A stretch of DNA of 64,000 nucleotides. It comes from Alterirhizorhabdus solaris (GTDB lineage: Bacteria > Pseudomonadota > Alphaproteobacteria > Sphingomonadales > Sphingomonadaceae). How positions within the stretch are numbered: the first letter of the stretch is position 1; each line of letters starts with the position of its first letter. The DNA lies in assembly GCF_007785815.1 (NCBI RefSeq), contig NZ_VNIM01000007.1, positions 1 through 64,000 on the forward strand, given 5' to 3'. A program made the translations under genes and the position numbers. Shown here piece after piece: positions 17,410-26,197 of this stretch. The notes under the pieces are model-generated. The model was not told the origin of the DNA. It did not search any database and saw nothing but the letters and a program-made list of their open reading frames with translations.

Positions 17410-18390
17410 ATGCGCGCGCTGATCTGCGACGCATTCGGCCAGGTCGAGGCGCTGCGCCCCGGCGACCTGCCCGATCCGGTCGCGGATGCGGGCGAGGTGG
17501 TGGTCGCGGTGGCCTGCGCCGGCGCCGGCTTCGCCGATGCGCTGGTGGTGGAGGGCAAGCATGTCGCGCGGCCGCCGTTTCCGTTCGTGCCCGGCAGCGA
17601 GGCGGCGGGCACGGTGCTCGCCATCGGCCCCGGCGTGACGCGCACCCGGCCGGGCGAGCGGGTGATGGCGTTCGGCCCGCGCGGCGCCTTCGCCGAGCGG
17701 ATGGTGGTGGCCGAGACGGGCGTGTTCCCCCTGCCCGCCGCCGTGCCGTTCGCCGCCGGCGCGGCCAGCCTGGTGAACTACGGCACCGCACTGCACGCAC
17801 TGGCCGATCGCGCCGCGATCCGACCGGGTGAAACGCTGCTGGTGCTGGGTGCCGCGGGCAGCGTTGGGCTGGCGGCGGTCGAGATCGGCCGATTGCTCGG
17901 CGCACGCGTGATCGCCGCCGCCTCGACCCTGGAGAAGCGCGCGCTGGCGACCGCGAAGGGCGCCGACGTCGCGATCGACTATACCGGCGGCGACTTCCGC
18001 GAGACGCTGCGCACGGTGGTGCCGGACGGGATCGACGTGGTGTTCGATCCGGTCGGCGGCACACCCGGCGAGGTGGTGGCGCGCGCATTGCGCCACCGTG
18101 GCCGCCACCTCATCGTCGGTTTCGCCTCGGGCACGTCCCCGCGACTCGCGGCGAACCTGTATCTCGTCAAACAGGCCGATGCGCTGGGGGTGATGTGGGG
18201 CGAACGCCGCACGCTCGCCACGCAGGGCGCGAACATCGCGCGGATCGGGGGCTGGCTGGCCTCGGGCGATCTGGCGCCCGTCATCGGCGCGACGGCACCG
18301 CTGGCGGAGGGCGCCGGGCTGCTGCGCGCGATCCTCGACCGCACCATCGCGGGCAAGGCGGTGATCGCGGTCGACCGCGATCGGGCCTAG
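17410..18390 (+). CDS. Quinone oxidoreductase-like MDR-family enoyl/quinone reductase
   Basis: A 326-residue medium-chain reductase of the zinc-free quinone oxidoreductase branch. The GroES-like part has PGSEAAGTVLAIGPGV and the Rossmann part has LGAAGSVGLAAVEIGRLLGA. No zinc-binding cysteines are seen. Such proteins reduce quinones or activated C=C bonds with NADPH. The ATG at 17410 lacks a clear ribosome site; no better in-frame start with a site is visible. It is first in the plus-strand run that leads to the cupin and thiolase-like genes. Confidence 0.88.
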   Translation: MRALICDAFGQVEALRPGDLPDPVADAGEVVVAVACAGAGFADALVVEGKHVARPPFPFVPGSEAAGTVLAIGPGVTRTRPGERVMAFGPRGAFAERMVVAETGVFPLPAAVPFAAGAASLVNYGTALHALADRAAIRPGETLLVLGAAGSVGLAAVEIGRLLGARVIAAASTLEKRALATAKGADVAIDYTGGDFRETLRTVVPDGIDVVFDPVGGTPGEVVARALRHRGRHLIVGFASGTSPRLAANLYLVKQADALGVMWGERRTLATQGANIARIGGWLASGDLAPVIGATAPLAEGAGLLRAILDRTIAGKAVIAVDRDRA

Positions 18391-18437
18391 GCGGCACAAT
18401 GCATCCTTGCTAGAGCATTCGGGAGAGGGAGAGGCAC

Positions 18438-18956
18438 ATGCCCGAAGCGACACAGCCCCGTGACGGTTTCACGATCTTCCGCGCAGCGGATGCGCCGGGC
18501 CTGATGGAGGCCGGCTGCATGGCGGTCGAGCCATTCTCGCCCGTGCAGCGCGCCGGCATGGATGCCGCGCTGGCGGCGGGGTTTCTGGAAGGCGACGAGG
18601 TCAAGGTCCTCGTCAACATTCCCGGTTTCAGCCTGACGCATGTCTGGTTCAAGAAGGGCTATCCGCTGCCGCTCCACAGCCATGATGCGGACTGCCTCTA
18701 TTATATCATCGCCGGCGGCGTGCGGCTGGGCACCGAGGATCTGGGCGCGCGCGACAGCTTCTTCATCCCGGCGGGCGTGCCCTATACCTACCGGCCCGGG
18801 GAGAACGGCGTCGAGCTGCTCGAATTCCGGCAGGCCAACAACTTCAACTTCCTGAACCTCGCCAAGGGCGAAACCTTCTGGACGAAGGCGGCGGCCACCT
18901 GCGAGGCCAACCGCGCGGACTGGCGGACCGCCGAGCGCCCGACCCTCAACGCCTGA
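18438..18956 (+). CDS. Cupin-domain protein
   Basis: A 172-residue single-cupin protein. Motif 1 is seen as PLHSHDADCLYYIIAGGVRLG (His80, His82) and motif 2 as FFIPAGVPYTYRPG, in which the usual His of PAGxxH is Tyr. GGGAGAGGGAGAGG precedes the ATG. Cupins are metal-dependent dioxygenases, isomerases or sensors; the altered third ligand leaves metal binding uncertain. It lies between a quinone reductase and a thiolase-like gene on one strand. Confidence 0.82.
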   Translation: MPEATQPRDGFTIFRAADAPGLMEAGCMAVEPFSPVQRAGMDAALAAGFLEGDEVKVLVNIPGFSLTHVWFKKGYPLPLHSHDADCLYYIIAGGVRLGTEDLGARDSFFIPAGVPYTYRPGENGVELLEFRQANNFNFLNLAKGETFWTKAAATCEANRADWRTAERPTLNA

Positions 18957-19012
18957 TCGCCCGGACGAGCGCCATTTCCGACCCGACCCACATCGACTCC
19001 ACCCGCCTGCCC

Positions 19013-20467
19013 GTGATCGTCGGCGTCGGCGAGGTGAACGACCGCCCGGCCGTGGCGGTGGACGGCCTCGATCCGGCCGGCCTGATGGCGGCGGCGCTTG
19101 CGGCGGCCGATGCCGATGCCGGCGGCGGCTGGCTGGCGCGTTGCGAGCGGCTGTCGATCGTGCCGCAGATCGGCTTTCCCGGCTTCGACGTTCCCGCCGC
19201 ACTCGCCCGCGCCACCGGCATCGCGCACGATCGCATCGAGGAGACGGGGCTCGCCTCCGGCGACACCCCGATCCGGCTGCTCGATGAGGCGGCGGCGGCG
19301 ATCCGCGCGGGGACGATCGAGGTGGCGGCGATCACCGGCGGCGAGGCGCTGCGTACCGCCGCCGCGCGCGCGAAGGCCGCGGGCGGCGGCGCGGGCCTGT
19401 TCGCGGGATCGGCGCAGAGCGCGGCGCCGCTGCGTCGCCGCTACGGGCTGATCGGGCCGAGCGACATCTACCCGCTGTACGAGAACGCCCTGCGCGCCGA
19501 GCTCGGCCAGACGCTGGCGGAGGCGCAGGTCGAGACGGGGCGGATCTGGTCGCTGATGTCGGAGGTGGCGACCCATGCCGACGGCGCCTGGCTGCACACC
19601 CCGCGCACCCCGGACGAGATCGCGACGCCCGATGCGGACAACCGGCCGATCGCCTTTCCCTACACCAAGCTGATGGTGGCCAACGCCTCGGTGAACCAAG
19701 GCGCGGCGATGATCGTGACGAGCCTTGCAGCGGCGCGCGCGGCCGGCATCGCCGAAGACCGGATCGTGCATGTCGGCGCAGGCGCGGGCGCCCACGAGTC
19801 GGAGGATCCTCTGGCCCGCGCGGGCTGGACGACCTCGCCGTCGATGCGCGCCTCGATCGAACGGGCGTTGGCGCTGAACGCGATCGGTGTCGATACGATC
19901 GACCTCGTCGAGCTGTATTCCTGCTTCCCGTGCGTGCCCAAGATGGCCCGCCGCCTGCTCGGCTGGCCGCTGGATCGCCCGATCACCGTTCACGGCGGGC
20001 TGACCTTCGGCGGCGGCCCGATCGGCAACTATATGGGCCACGCGGTCGCAGCGATGGTGCGGAGGATCCGAGGCGGCGCGCGCAACGGCTTTCTGTTCGC
20101 GAACGGCGGCCACTGCTCGCACAACCACAGCCTGCTCCTCACCCGGGAGGCGCCCGTCACTCCGCTGCCGGCGCCCGGCGATACGCAGGCGGAGGCGGAT
20201 GCGCAGCGTGGCCCGATCCCGCCGCTGACCGATGCGATCGAGGGCGCCCTGCCGGTGGAGACCTATACCGTGGTGTACGATCGCACCGGCGCCCCCGCCT
20301 ACGGCGTCGTGCTGTCGCGCGCACCCACCGGCGAACGGGTCGTCGCGCGCGTGCTGCCGGACGACGCGGTCTCGATCGCCTGGCTTACCGACGGCGCGGT
20401 GGAGCCGGTCGGGCGGATGGGGATCAACCGTCGCGAGGGCGACCTGCTCGTCTGGCGGGCGGCATGA
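19013..20467 (+). CDS. Thiolase-like protein type 1 (SCP2-thiolase fold with added C-terminal domain)
   Basis: At least 484 residues. The N terminus (IVGVGEVNDRP) and the C-terminal NGGHCSHNHSLLL and GVVLSRAPTGERVVARV parts match the TLP1 group, which carries an extra OB-like domain after the thiolase domain. Family members bind CoA esters; thiolytic activity is not certain. Coding-like sequence (DPTHIDSTRLP) continues in frame upstream of GTG 19013 as far as an ATT at 18974, so the true start may be there with a non-standard codon. It follows the cupin gene and precedes the lipoyl carrier. Confidence 0.88.
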   Translation: MIVGVGEVNDRPAVAVDGLDPAGLMAAALAAADADAGGGWLARCERLSIVPQIGFPGFDVPAALARATGIAHDRIEETGLASGDTPIRLLDEAAAAIRAGTIEVAAITGGEALRTAAARAKAAGGGAGLFAGSAQSAAPLRRRYGLIGPSDIYPLYENALRAELGQTLAEAQVETGRIWSLMSEVATHADGAWLHTPRTPDEIATPDADNRPIAFPYTKLMVANASVNQGAAMIVTSLAAARAAGIAEDRIVHVGAGAGAHESEDPLARAGWTTSPSMRASIERALALNAIGVDTIDLVELYSCFPCVPKMARRLLGWPLDRPITVHGGLTFGGGPIGNYMGHAVAAMVRRIRGGARNGFLFANGGHCSHNHSLLLTREAPVTPLPAPGDTQAEADAQRGPIPPLTDAIEGALPVETYTVVYDRTGAPAYGVVLSRAPTGERVVARVLPDDAVSIAWLTDGAVEPVGRMGINRREGDLLVWRAA

Positions 20468-20700
20468 GCGGCGACGCCTGCCACGCCACGCGGCGCAGCG
20501 CCTTGCACCGCGCCGGTGCCTCGGCGATATTCACGGATCGCGACCCCGGCCGTGCCGGCGCGGGGCGGCGGTTCGGGCGACTCGGCGTACCCGCCGCGGT
20601 GCGTTCGGCCCGGACGGGCGGATGGTGCGTGCTACCCCCGGCGACATGGCCACCGCGCCGGTCGCCGTTTTCTGATCCCTTGAGAGCGAGAGTATAAACG

Positions 20701-20925
20701 ATGGACATCCTTCTTCCCAAGATCGGCTTCTCGATGACCGAGGGCGTGTTGAGCGAGTGGCTGGTCGAGGACGGCGCGACCGTCAGCGAAGGTCAGCCGC
20801 TGTTCTCGATCGAGACCGACAAGTCGACCAACGAAGTCGAGGCGCCGGCCTCCGGCAAGCTGAGCATCAGCGGCACCCCCGGCGAAACCTACGAAGTCGG
20901 CGCGGTGATCGGCAGCATCAGCTGA
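20701..20925 (+). CDS. Stand-alone lipoyl/biotinyl-attachment domain protein
   Basis: A 74-residue protein that is a single complete lipoyl domain: a two-sheet barrel pattern with the modified lysine Lys41 in IETDKSTNEV and the return half EAPASGKLSISGTPGETYEVGAVIGSI. GAGAGCGAGAG lies upstream of the ATG. It is not part of a 2-oxoacid dehydrogenase E2, and no E1, E3, or glycine-cleavage gene is present in the window. It could serve as a swinging arm for a nearby enzyme. The DKS context favours lipoyl over biotin (which would be MKM). Confidence 0.88.
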   Translation: MDILLPKIGFSMTEGVLSEWLVEDGATVSEGQPLFSIETDKSTNEVEAPASGKLSISGTPGETYEVGAVIGSIS

Positions 20926-20940
20926 TCGCCCCGCCGGAGC

Positions 20941-20978
20941 CGCGCCTCGCCATTCCGGCAACGGTGCGGCGAGGCGCG
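20941..20978. terminator. Inverted repeat after the lipoyl gene (possible terminator)
   Basis: A perfect 10-bp repeat, CGCGCCTCGC (20941-20950) and GCGAGGCGCG (20969-20978), with an 18-base loop begins 16 bp after the lipoyl stop. There is no T run, so termination efficiency is uncertain. Confidence 0.4.
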
Positions 20979-21072
20979 CTCCGGTCCCCATCTCACCGTA
21001 CCGGAGGGATGGGGAAAGGCCTTGAGTGATCGGGCCGCGACGGGCGGCGGGCGCGATCGAATGAACTGGCCG

Positions 21073-21119
21073 TATTGCATTAATGTGCCCGATGGCTATT
21101 GCTGGCGCTGGCGGCAATA
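21073..21119 (+). promoter_or_regulatory. AT-rich motif TATTGCATTAATG and TATTGC/GCAATA repeat upstream of BVMO operon
   Basis: Within the 288-bp region ahead of the first BVMO gene is TATTGCATTAATG (21073-21085), sharing the 11-mer ATTGCATTAAT with the second TonB receptor promoter region. An inverted repeat TATTGC (21097-21102) and GCAATA (21114-21119) follows. It lies about 130 bp ahead of the BVMO start, a distance like that of the other copies. Confidence 0.5.
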
Positions 21120-21213
21120 AGCCGACGCGACATCGTGGCGACCGCGGTCGTCAACGGCGCTCGCGGAGGGGATGGCCGGCAGAGAACAAAATCAACGAGG
21201 CGGATGCTTGCCG

Positions 21214-23181
21214 ATGACGAGTACAAATGACGCGCAGGCCCTGAAGGCGCTTGTCTCCGATCGTGCGAATCTTCGCGAGGCGCTGAAGGCGGCGGACATC
21301 GCGCCGCTGCTGATGGTGCTGGTGCATCTCGGCGGCGATCCGGCCTGGCTCGATCGCGTCCAGCCCTACATAAAGGGGCCGTGGAGCTTCCACGAGGAAG
21401 CGCCCGAGGCGCTCAAGGCCGAGTTGCGCGAGGCGCTGGTCGACCTGCTGGCCGATTATGCCGCCACCGGGCGCGCGCTGCCGGTCACCCCGCCGATGGA
21501 ACTGCTGCCCCACATGCTGGACGTATGCGTCGGCCAGCACGTCCCGCCGGAATATTATCCGCTCGTGCTGGAGGAAATGGACCTCGCCGGCGAAGACCCC
21601 AAGACGGTGAAGTGGCGCGAGCCGGCGAAGGCCGCCACGCTCGCCGACTTCAAGGTGCTGGTGATCGGCGCAGGCTTCTCGGGCGTGGCCATGGGCATCA
21701 AGCTCAAGGAAGCCGGCATCCCGTTCTCGATCATCGAGAAGAACGACAGCGTCGGCGGCACCTGGTACGAGAACAGCTATCCGGGCTGCGGCGTTGATAC
21801 CGCCAACCACTTCTATTCCTATTCGTTCGACAACAATCACGACTGGGATCACTTCTTCGCCAAGCGCGACGAGATTTACAAGTACATCCGCCGCAATGCC
21901 GAGAAGCACCGGCTGGCCGAGCAGATCCGCTACAATATCGAAGTTACCAGCACCGTGTGGGATGACGACGCGGCGCTGTGGCGGGTCGAGGCGCGCGACA
22001 GCGAGGGCAAGCTGGAGCACATGACCGCCAATGTGGTGGTCAGCGCGGTCGGCCAGCTCAACCGGCCGTCGCTGCCCGACATCCCCGGCCTGTCCGATTT
22101 CGAGGGCCCCGCCTTCCACACCGCACGCTGGAACCACGAGGCCGATATCGCCGGCCGCCGCGTCGGCATGATCGGCACGGGTGCCAGCGGCATGCAGGTC
22201 GGCCCGGCGATCGCGCCGATCGTCGATCATCTGACCATCTTCCAGCGTTCGCCCCATTGGGCGATGCACAACCCGCTCTATTTCGAGACCGTCACCGACG
22301 AAAAGAAGTGGGTGCTCAAGAACATCCCCTTCTACGGCAAGTGGTTCCGCTTCCAGCTGTTCTGGTCGTCGTCGGACGGCTTCCATTCCAAGCTGCGGAT
22401 CGATCCGGACTGGGCGGACAAGGCGCACACCCTCAACGCCGACAATGCCGAGGTGCGCAAGCAGCTCGAGGCGCATATCGCCAAGGAAGTGAATTACGAT
22501 CCGGAGCTGATCCGCAAGGCGACGCCCGATTATCCGCCCTATGGCAAGCGCATGCTGCGCGACAACCACTGGTATCGCATGCTGGTGCGGCCCAACGTCG
22601 AGCTGGTCGATACCGGCATCGACCATGTCGAGAAGGATGCGGTCGTCACCAAGGACGGCGTGCGTCACGAAGTGGACGTGCTGGTGCTGGCCACCGGCTT
22701 CCAGGCGCGCCGCCTGCTCACCCCGATGCATGTCGAGGGCAAGGACGGCGTGACGATCCGCGAGAGCTGGGGCGAGGACGATCCGCGCGCGCACTTCGGC
22801 ATCACCGTGCCCAAGTTCCCGAACCTGTTCCTGATCTACGGGCCGAACACCAACCTGGCGCACGGCGGCAGCGCGGTCTTCCACTCCGAATGCCAGATCC
22901 GCTACATCATGCAGGGCATTCGCGAGCTGATCGAGACGAACAGCGCGGCGCTGGAGGTGAAGGACGCCCCGTTCTGGGAGTATCAGGACAAGGTGGACGA
23001 GGCGCATCGCGGCATGGTGTGGTCGCACCCCGGCGTCACCAGCTGGTACAAGAACAAGAACGGCCGCGTCACCGCCAACTCGCCGTGGCGACTGGTGGAC
23101 TATCGCAACCTGACCGAGACGTTCGAGCCGTCGGAATATGATTTCCGCCCGGCGGACGACAAGACGGAGGCCGCCGCATGA
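21214..23181 (+). CDS. Baeyer-Villiger monooxygenase (HAPMO-like, long N-terminal extension)
   Basis: A 655-residue flavin monooxygenase that inserts oxygen next to ketones to give esters or lactones. About 145 N-terminal residues precede the FAD motif GAGFSG (152-157); this extension is found in 4-hydroxyacetophenone-monooxygenase-like members. The BVMO fingerprint is FEGPAFHTARWN (296-307), with Asn where Pro or Asp is usual. The NADPH motif GTGASG is at 321-326. ATG 21214 is chosen; an ATG at 21172 sits too close to its GGAGGG. Its stop overlaps the acyl-CoA synthetase start by 4 bp. Confidence 0.94.
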   Translation: MTSTNDAQALKALVSDRANLREALKAADIAPLLMVLVHLGGDPAWLDRVQPYIKGPWSFHEEAPEALKAELREALVDLLADYAATGRALPVTPPMELLPHMLDVCVGQHVPPEYYPLVLEEMDLAGEDPKTVKWREPAKAATLADFKVLVIGAGFSGVAMGIKLKEAGIPFSIIEKNDSVGGTWYENSYPGCGVDTANHFYSYSFDNNHDWDHFFAKRDEIYKYIRRNAEKHRLAEQIRYNIEVTSTVWDDDAALWRVEARDSEGKLEHMTANVVVSAVGQLNRPSLPDIPGLSDFEGPAFHTARWNHEADIAGRRVGMIGTGASGMQVGPAIAPIVDHLTIFQRSPHWAMHNPLYFETVTDEKKWVLKNIPFYGKWFRFQLFWSSSDGFHSKLRIDPDWADKAHTLNADNAEVRKQLEAHIAKEVNYDPELIRKATPDYPPYGKRMLRDNHWYRMLVRPNVELVDTGIDHVEKDAVVTKDGVRHEVDVLVLATGFQARRLLTPMHVEGKDGVTIRESWGEDDPRAHFGITVPKFPNLFLIYGPNTNLAHGGSAVFHSECQIRYIMQGIRELIETNSAALEVKDAPFWEYQDKVDEAHRGMVWSHPGVTSWYKNKNGRVTANSPWRLVDYRNLTETFEPSEYDFRPADDKTEAAA

Positions 23182-25277
23182 GCCTGGCCGCCCTGCTCAA
23201 GCCTCGTTCGATCGCGATCGTCGGCGCCTCGGACAACAAGGCGCGGATCGGCGGCGTGCCCGTCGATCTGCTGCATCGCGCCGGTTTCGAGAAGATCTAC
23301 CCGGTCAATCCCAAGAACGAGACGGTGCAGGGGCTGGCTGCCTACAAGGACATCGAGTCGGTGCCCGAGGTGGTCGATCTGGTCATCCTGGCGCTGTCGG
23401 CCGACGCCACCCTGCCCTATCTGGAGCGCTGCCACGCGCAGGGCATTCCGGCGGCGCTGGTCTATGCCTCCGGCTATGCCGAGACGAACGAGCCCGACGG
23501 GATCGCCAAGCAGGCCGAATTGGTGGCCTTCGCCGAGCGGACCGGCATGCGTATCGCCGGGCCGAACTGCATGGGCAACGCCAACTTCACCGACGGTATC
23601 TTCACCGCCTTCGGCCAGTCGTTCCAGCCCGGCGAGCCGGCCGGCGGCACGGCGCTGCTCACCCAGTCGGGCAACATGTGCGCGACGGTGTTCCGCATGG
23701 CGCGCCGCGCGGGCGTGACGTTCAGCCATGTCATCAACACCGGCAACGAGGCGTCGATCGACTTCAGCGACTATCTCGATTTCCTCGCGGAAGATCCCGC
23801 GACGGACTCGGCGGTCTGCTATATCGAGGAGCTGCGCGACGGGCCCAAGTTCCTCGCCGCCGCCGCCCGGTTCCGCGCCGCGGGCAAGCTGCTGGCCGTG
23901 TACAAGGTGGGCGTGTCCGAGAAGGGCGCCGCCGCCGCACAGTCCCACACCGCCGCGCTGGCGGGCGATACCGCTGCCTATGACGCGGCGTTCGCCAAGG
24001 CCGGCGTCGCGCGCGCGGGCGAATTCTCGCAGCTGGCCGACCTCGCCTATCTTCACACGATCGGCGGCAAGATCGCCGGCGCGCGCTGCGCGATTTTGTC
24101 GGTATCGGGGGCCGCCGGCGCGATCCTCTCCGATGCGCTGAGCCTGGCCGGCGGCGACGTGCCGACGCTGCCGCAGGCGGCGCAGGACGGGCTGGACGCC
24201 CTGATCCCCGGTCACTCGATGGTGTCCAACCCGGTCGACCTGACCGGCAATCTCGTCAACTCCTCGGACTTCCTCTACGCCGCGATGAAGCTGGCGGTCG
24301 AGGCGAACGAGATCGACGTCGTGCTGCTCTACCTGCCGGGCTATTTCCTCACCCAGTCGTTCGAGCAGGTCGAGCGGCTGGCGGCGGAGACGGACAAGGC
24401 GCTGATCGTGATCGACACGTTCGCGCAGGCCGATCAGGCGCGGCTGGCCAAGGCCGGGATCGGCTATTTCGACGATTTCGATCGTGCCGCCCGCGCCGTG
24501 TCTGCCTATGGCGCCTGGAAGGCGCAGGATACGCAGGCGGTCGAACCGTCCGTATCGGGCGCATCGTGGGGTGCCTTCCCCGAGGATCAGAACGCCCTGT
24601 CGGAAACCGAGGCCAAGGAGGCGCTGGCCAGGTTCGGCGTGCCGGTGGTGCATGACGCGCTCGTCCACAGCAGCGACGAGGCACGCGCGGCGGCGGCGAA
24701 GATCGGCTATCCGCTGGTCGCCAAGCTCGTCAGCCCCGATGTCGCGCACAAGACCGAGCATGGCCTGATCCGCCTGAGCCTCGCGGACGCCGACGCGGTG
24801 GTCGAGGCGTTCGAGTCGATGATGGCCAAGGCGCGGTCGATGTCCGGCGTGCGGATCGAGGGCGTGACGCTGGAACCGATGCTGGCCGGCGGTGTCGAGA
24901 TCCTCGCCGGCGTGACCCGCGACCCGGTGTTCGGCTGGATGCTGACGGTGGGCCTGGGCGGCGTCTGGACCGAGCTGATGAAGGACGTGCGCCACCGTCT
25001 GCTGCCGGTCGACGCGGCCGGCGCCGAGGCGATGCTGCGCGGCCTCAAGGGCTTCAAGCTGCTCGACGGCTATCGCGGCGCACCGAAGGCCGACGTGGCG
25101 GGTGCGGCGCGGGCGATCGCGGCGCTGGGCGATGCGGTGCTGGCCGGCGGCGACCGCATTCGCGAAGTCGAGGTCAATCCGCTATTGGTGATGCCGGAAG
25201 GCCGCGGCGCGATCGCGGTCGATGCGCTGGTGCTGTTGAACGAGCCGGTGCGCGAGAAGGCGGAGGAAGCTGCATGA
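23178..25277 (+). CDS. NDP-forming acyl-CoA synthetase (acetate-CoA ligase family)
   Basis: A 699-residue fused alpha-beta ADP-forming acyl-CoA synthetase. It starts with the CoA-binding domain (LLKPRSIAIVGASDN), has the succinyl-CoA ligase-like part with the phospho-histidine His257 (QSHTAALAGD), and ends in an ATP-grasp domain (SETEAKEALARFGVPV onward, about 475-690). It activates a carboxylic acid to its CoA ester. ATGA overlap couples it to the BVMO and its own stop overlaps the crotonase start by 4 bp. Confidence 0.94.
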   Translation: MSLAALLKPRSIAIVGASDNKARIGGVPVDLLHRAGFEKIYPVNPKNETVQGLAAYKDIESVPEVVDLVILALSADATLPYLERCHAQGIPAALVYASGYAETNEPDGIAKQAELVAFAERTGMRIAGPNCMGNANFTDGIFTAFGQSFQPGEPAGGTALLTQSGNMCATVFRMARRAGVTFSHVINTGNEASIDFSDYLDFLAEDPATDSAVCYIEELRDGPKFLAAAARFRAAGKLLAVYKVGVSEKGAAAAQSHTAALAGDTAAYDAAFAKAGVARAGEFSQLADLAYLHTIGGKIAGARCAILSVSGAAGAILSDALSLAGGDVPTLPQAAQDGLDALIPGHSMVSNPVDLTGNLVNSSDFLYAAMKLAVEANEIDVVLLYLPGYFLTQSFEQVERLAAETDKALIVIDTFAQADQARLAKAGIGYFDDFDRAARAVSAYGAWKAQDTQAVEPSVSGASWGAFPEDQNALSETEAKEALARFGVPVVHDALVHSSDEARAAAAKIGYPLVAKLVSPDVAHKTEHGLIRLSLADADAVVEAFESMMAKARSMSGVRIEGVTLEPMLAGGVEILAGVTRDPVFGWMLTVGLGGVWTELMKDVRHRLLPVDAAGAEAMLRGLKGFKLLDGYRGAPKADVAGAARAIAALGDAVLAGGDRIREVEVNPLLVMPEGRGAIAVDALVLLNEPVREKAEEAA

Positions 25278-26197
25278 GCGATCTGGTCGAACCGCGCACC
25301 GCGGACATCGTGTACGAGACCGAGGAACCGGTCCGCTACGAGACGATCGACGGCGTGGCCTGGATCACGATGAACCGGCCGGCGTTCAACAACGCGCAGA
25401 ACAGCCAGATGACCTATGCGCTGGACGACGCCTTCCAGCGCGCGGTGAACGACGATGCGGTGCGCGCGATCGTGCTGGCCGGCGAGGGCAAGCATTTCTC
25501 CGCCGGGCACGATATCGGTACGCCGGGCCGCGACGTGAACAAGAGCTTCGAGCGGCGGCTGCTGTTCGGCGATCACGTCAACAAGCCGGCGGCCGAGTTC
25601 CTCTACACGCGCGAGCAGGAGGTCTATCTCGGCATGTGCCGGCGCTGGCGCGATGCGCCGAAGCCGACCGTGGCGATGGTGCAGGGTGCCTGCATCGCCG
25701 GCGGGTTGATGCTGGCCTGGGTGTGCGATCTCATCATCGCTTCCGAGGACGCCTTCTTCCAGGATCCGGTCGTCCGCATGGGCATCCCCGGCGTCGAATA
25801 TTTCGCGCATGCCTTCGAGCTGCCGCCGCGCATCGCCAAGGAGTTCCTGCTGCTGGGCGAGCGGATGAGCGCGAAGCGGGCCGAGCAGTTCGGCATGGTC
25901 AACCGCATCGTGCCGCGCGACGGCCTGCGGGCCGAAACCGCCGCGGTCGCGGCCAAGCTGGCGGCGCAGCCGCGACTGGGCGCGTGGCTCACCAAGCAGG
26001 CGGTCAACCACGTCGAGGAGCTGCGCGGCAAGCGCACGGCGATGGACGCGGTGTACCACATGCACCACTTCGCCCACGCGCAGAACGATCTGACGGTCGG
26101 CAACTCGATCGGCGGGCTGGACGGCAAGGCGATGGCGGCGGCCAACAAGCAACAGGCGGCCGAGGCCGCCGGCAAGAAGCAGGCGGGCGACGCGTGA
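25274..26197 (+). CDS. Crotonase-fold protein without the two hydratase glutamates
   Basis: A 307-residue enoyl-CoA hydratase/isomerase superfamily protein. The oxyanion region HFSAGHDIG and GACIAGGLMLAW are present. Aligning by eye to classical hydratase, the two catalytic Glu (in GGGCEL and QPEI) are Met (GGLML) and Val (DPVVRMG). It probably has another crotonase activity, such as ring or C-C hydrolysis, rather than hydration. It starts by an ATGA overlap with the synthetase and ends by a GTGA overlap with the dehydrogenase. Confidence 0.88.
   Translation: MSDLVEPRTADIVYETEEPVRYETIDGVAWITMNRPAFNNAQNSQMTYALDDAFQRAVNDDAVRAIVLAGEGKHFSAGHDIGTPGRDVNKSFERRLLFGDHVNKPAAEFLYTREQEVYLGMCRRWRDAPKPTVAMVQGACIAGGLMLAWVCDLIIASEDAFFQDPVVRMGIPGVEYFAHAFELPPRIAKEFLLLGERMSAKRAEQFGMVNRIVPRDGLRAETAAVAAKLAAQPRLGAWLTKQAVNHVEELRGKRTAMDAVYHMHHFAHAQNDLTVGNSIGGLDGKAMAAANKQQAAEAAGKKQAGDA

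Noticed and set aside
20464-20697. Possible small gene (MSGDACHATRRS...) between the thiolase-like and lipoyl genes
   Set aside because: Arg-rich, no ribosome site and no family pattern; another frame ends FGPDGRMVRATPGDMATAPVAVF, which looks slightly protein-like but has no credible start. I see nothing certain in this 233-bp gap.
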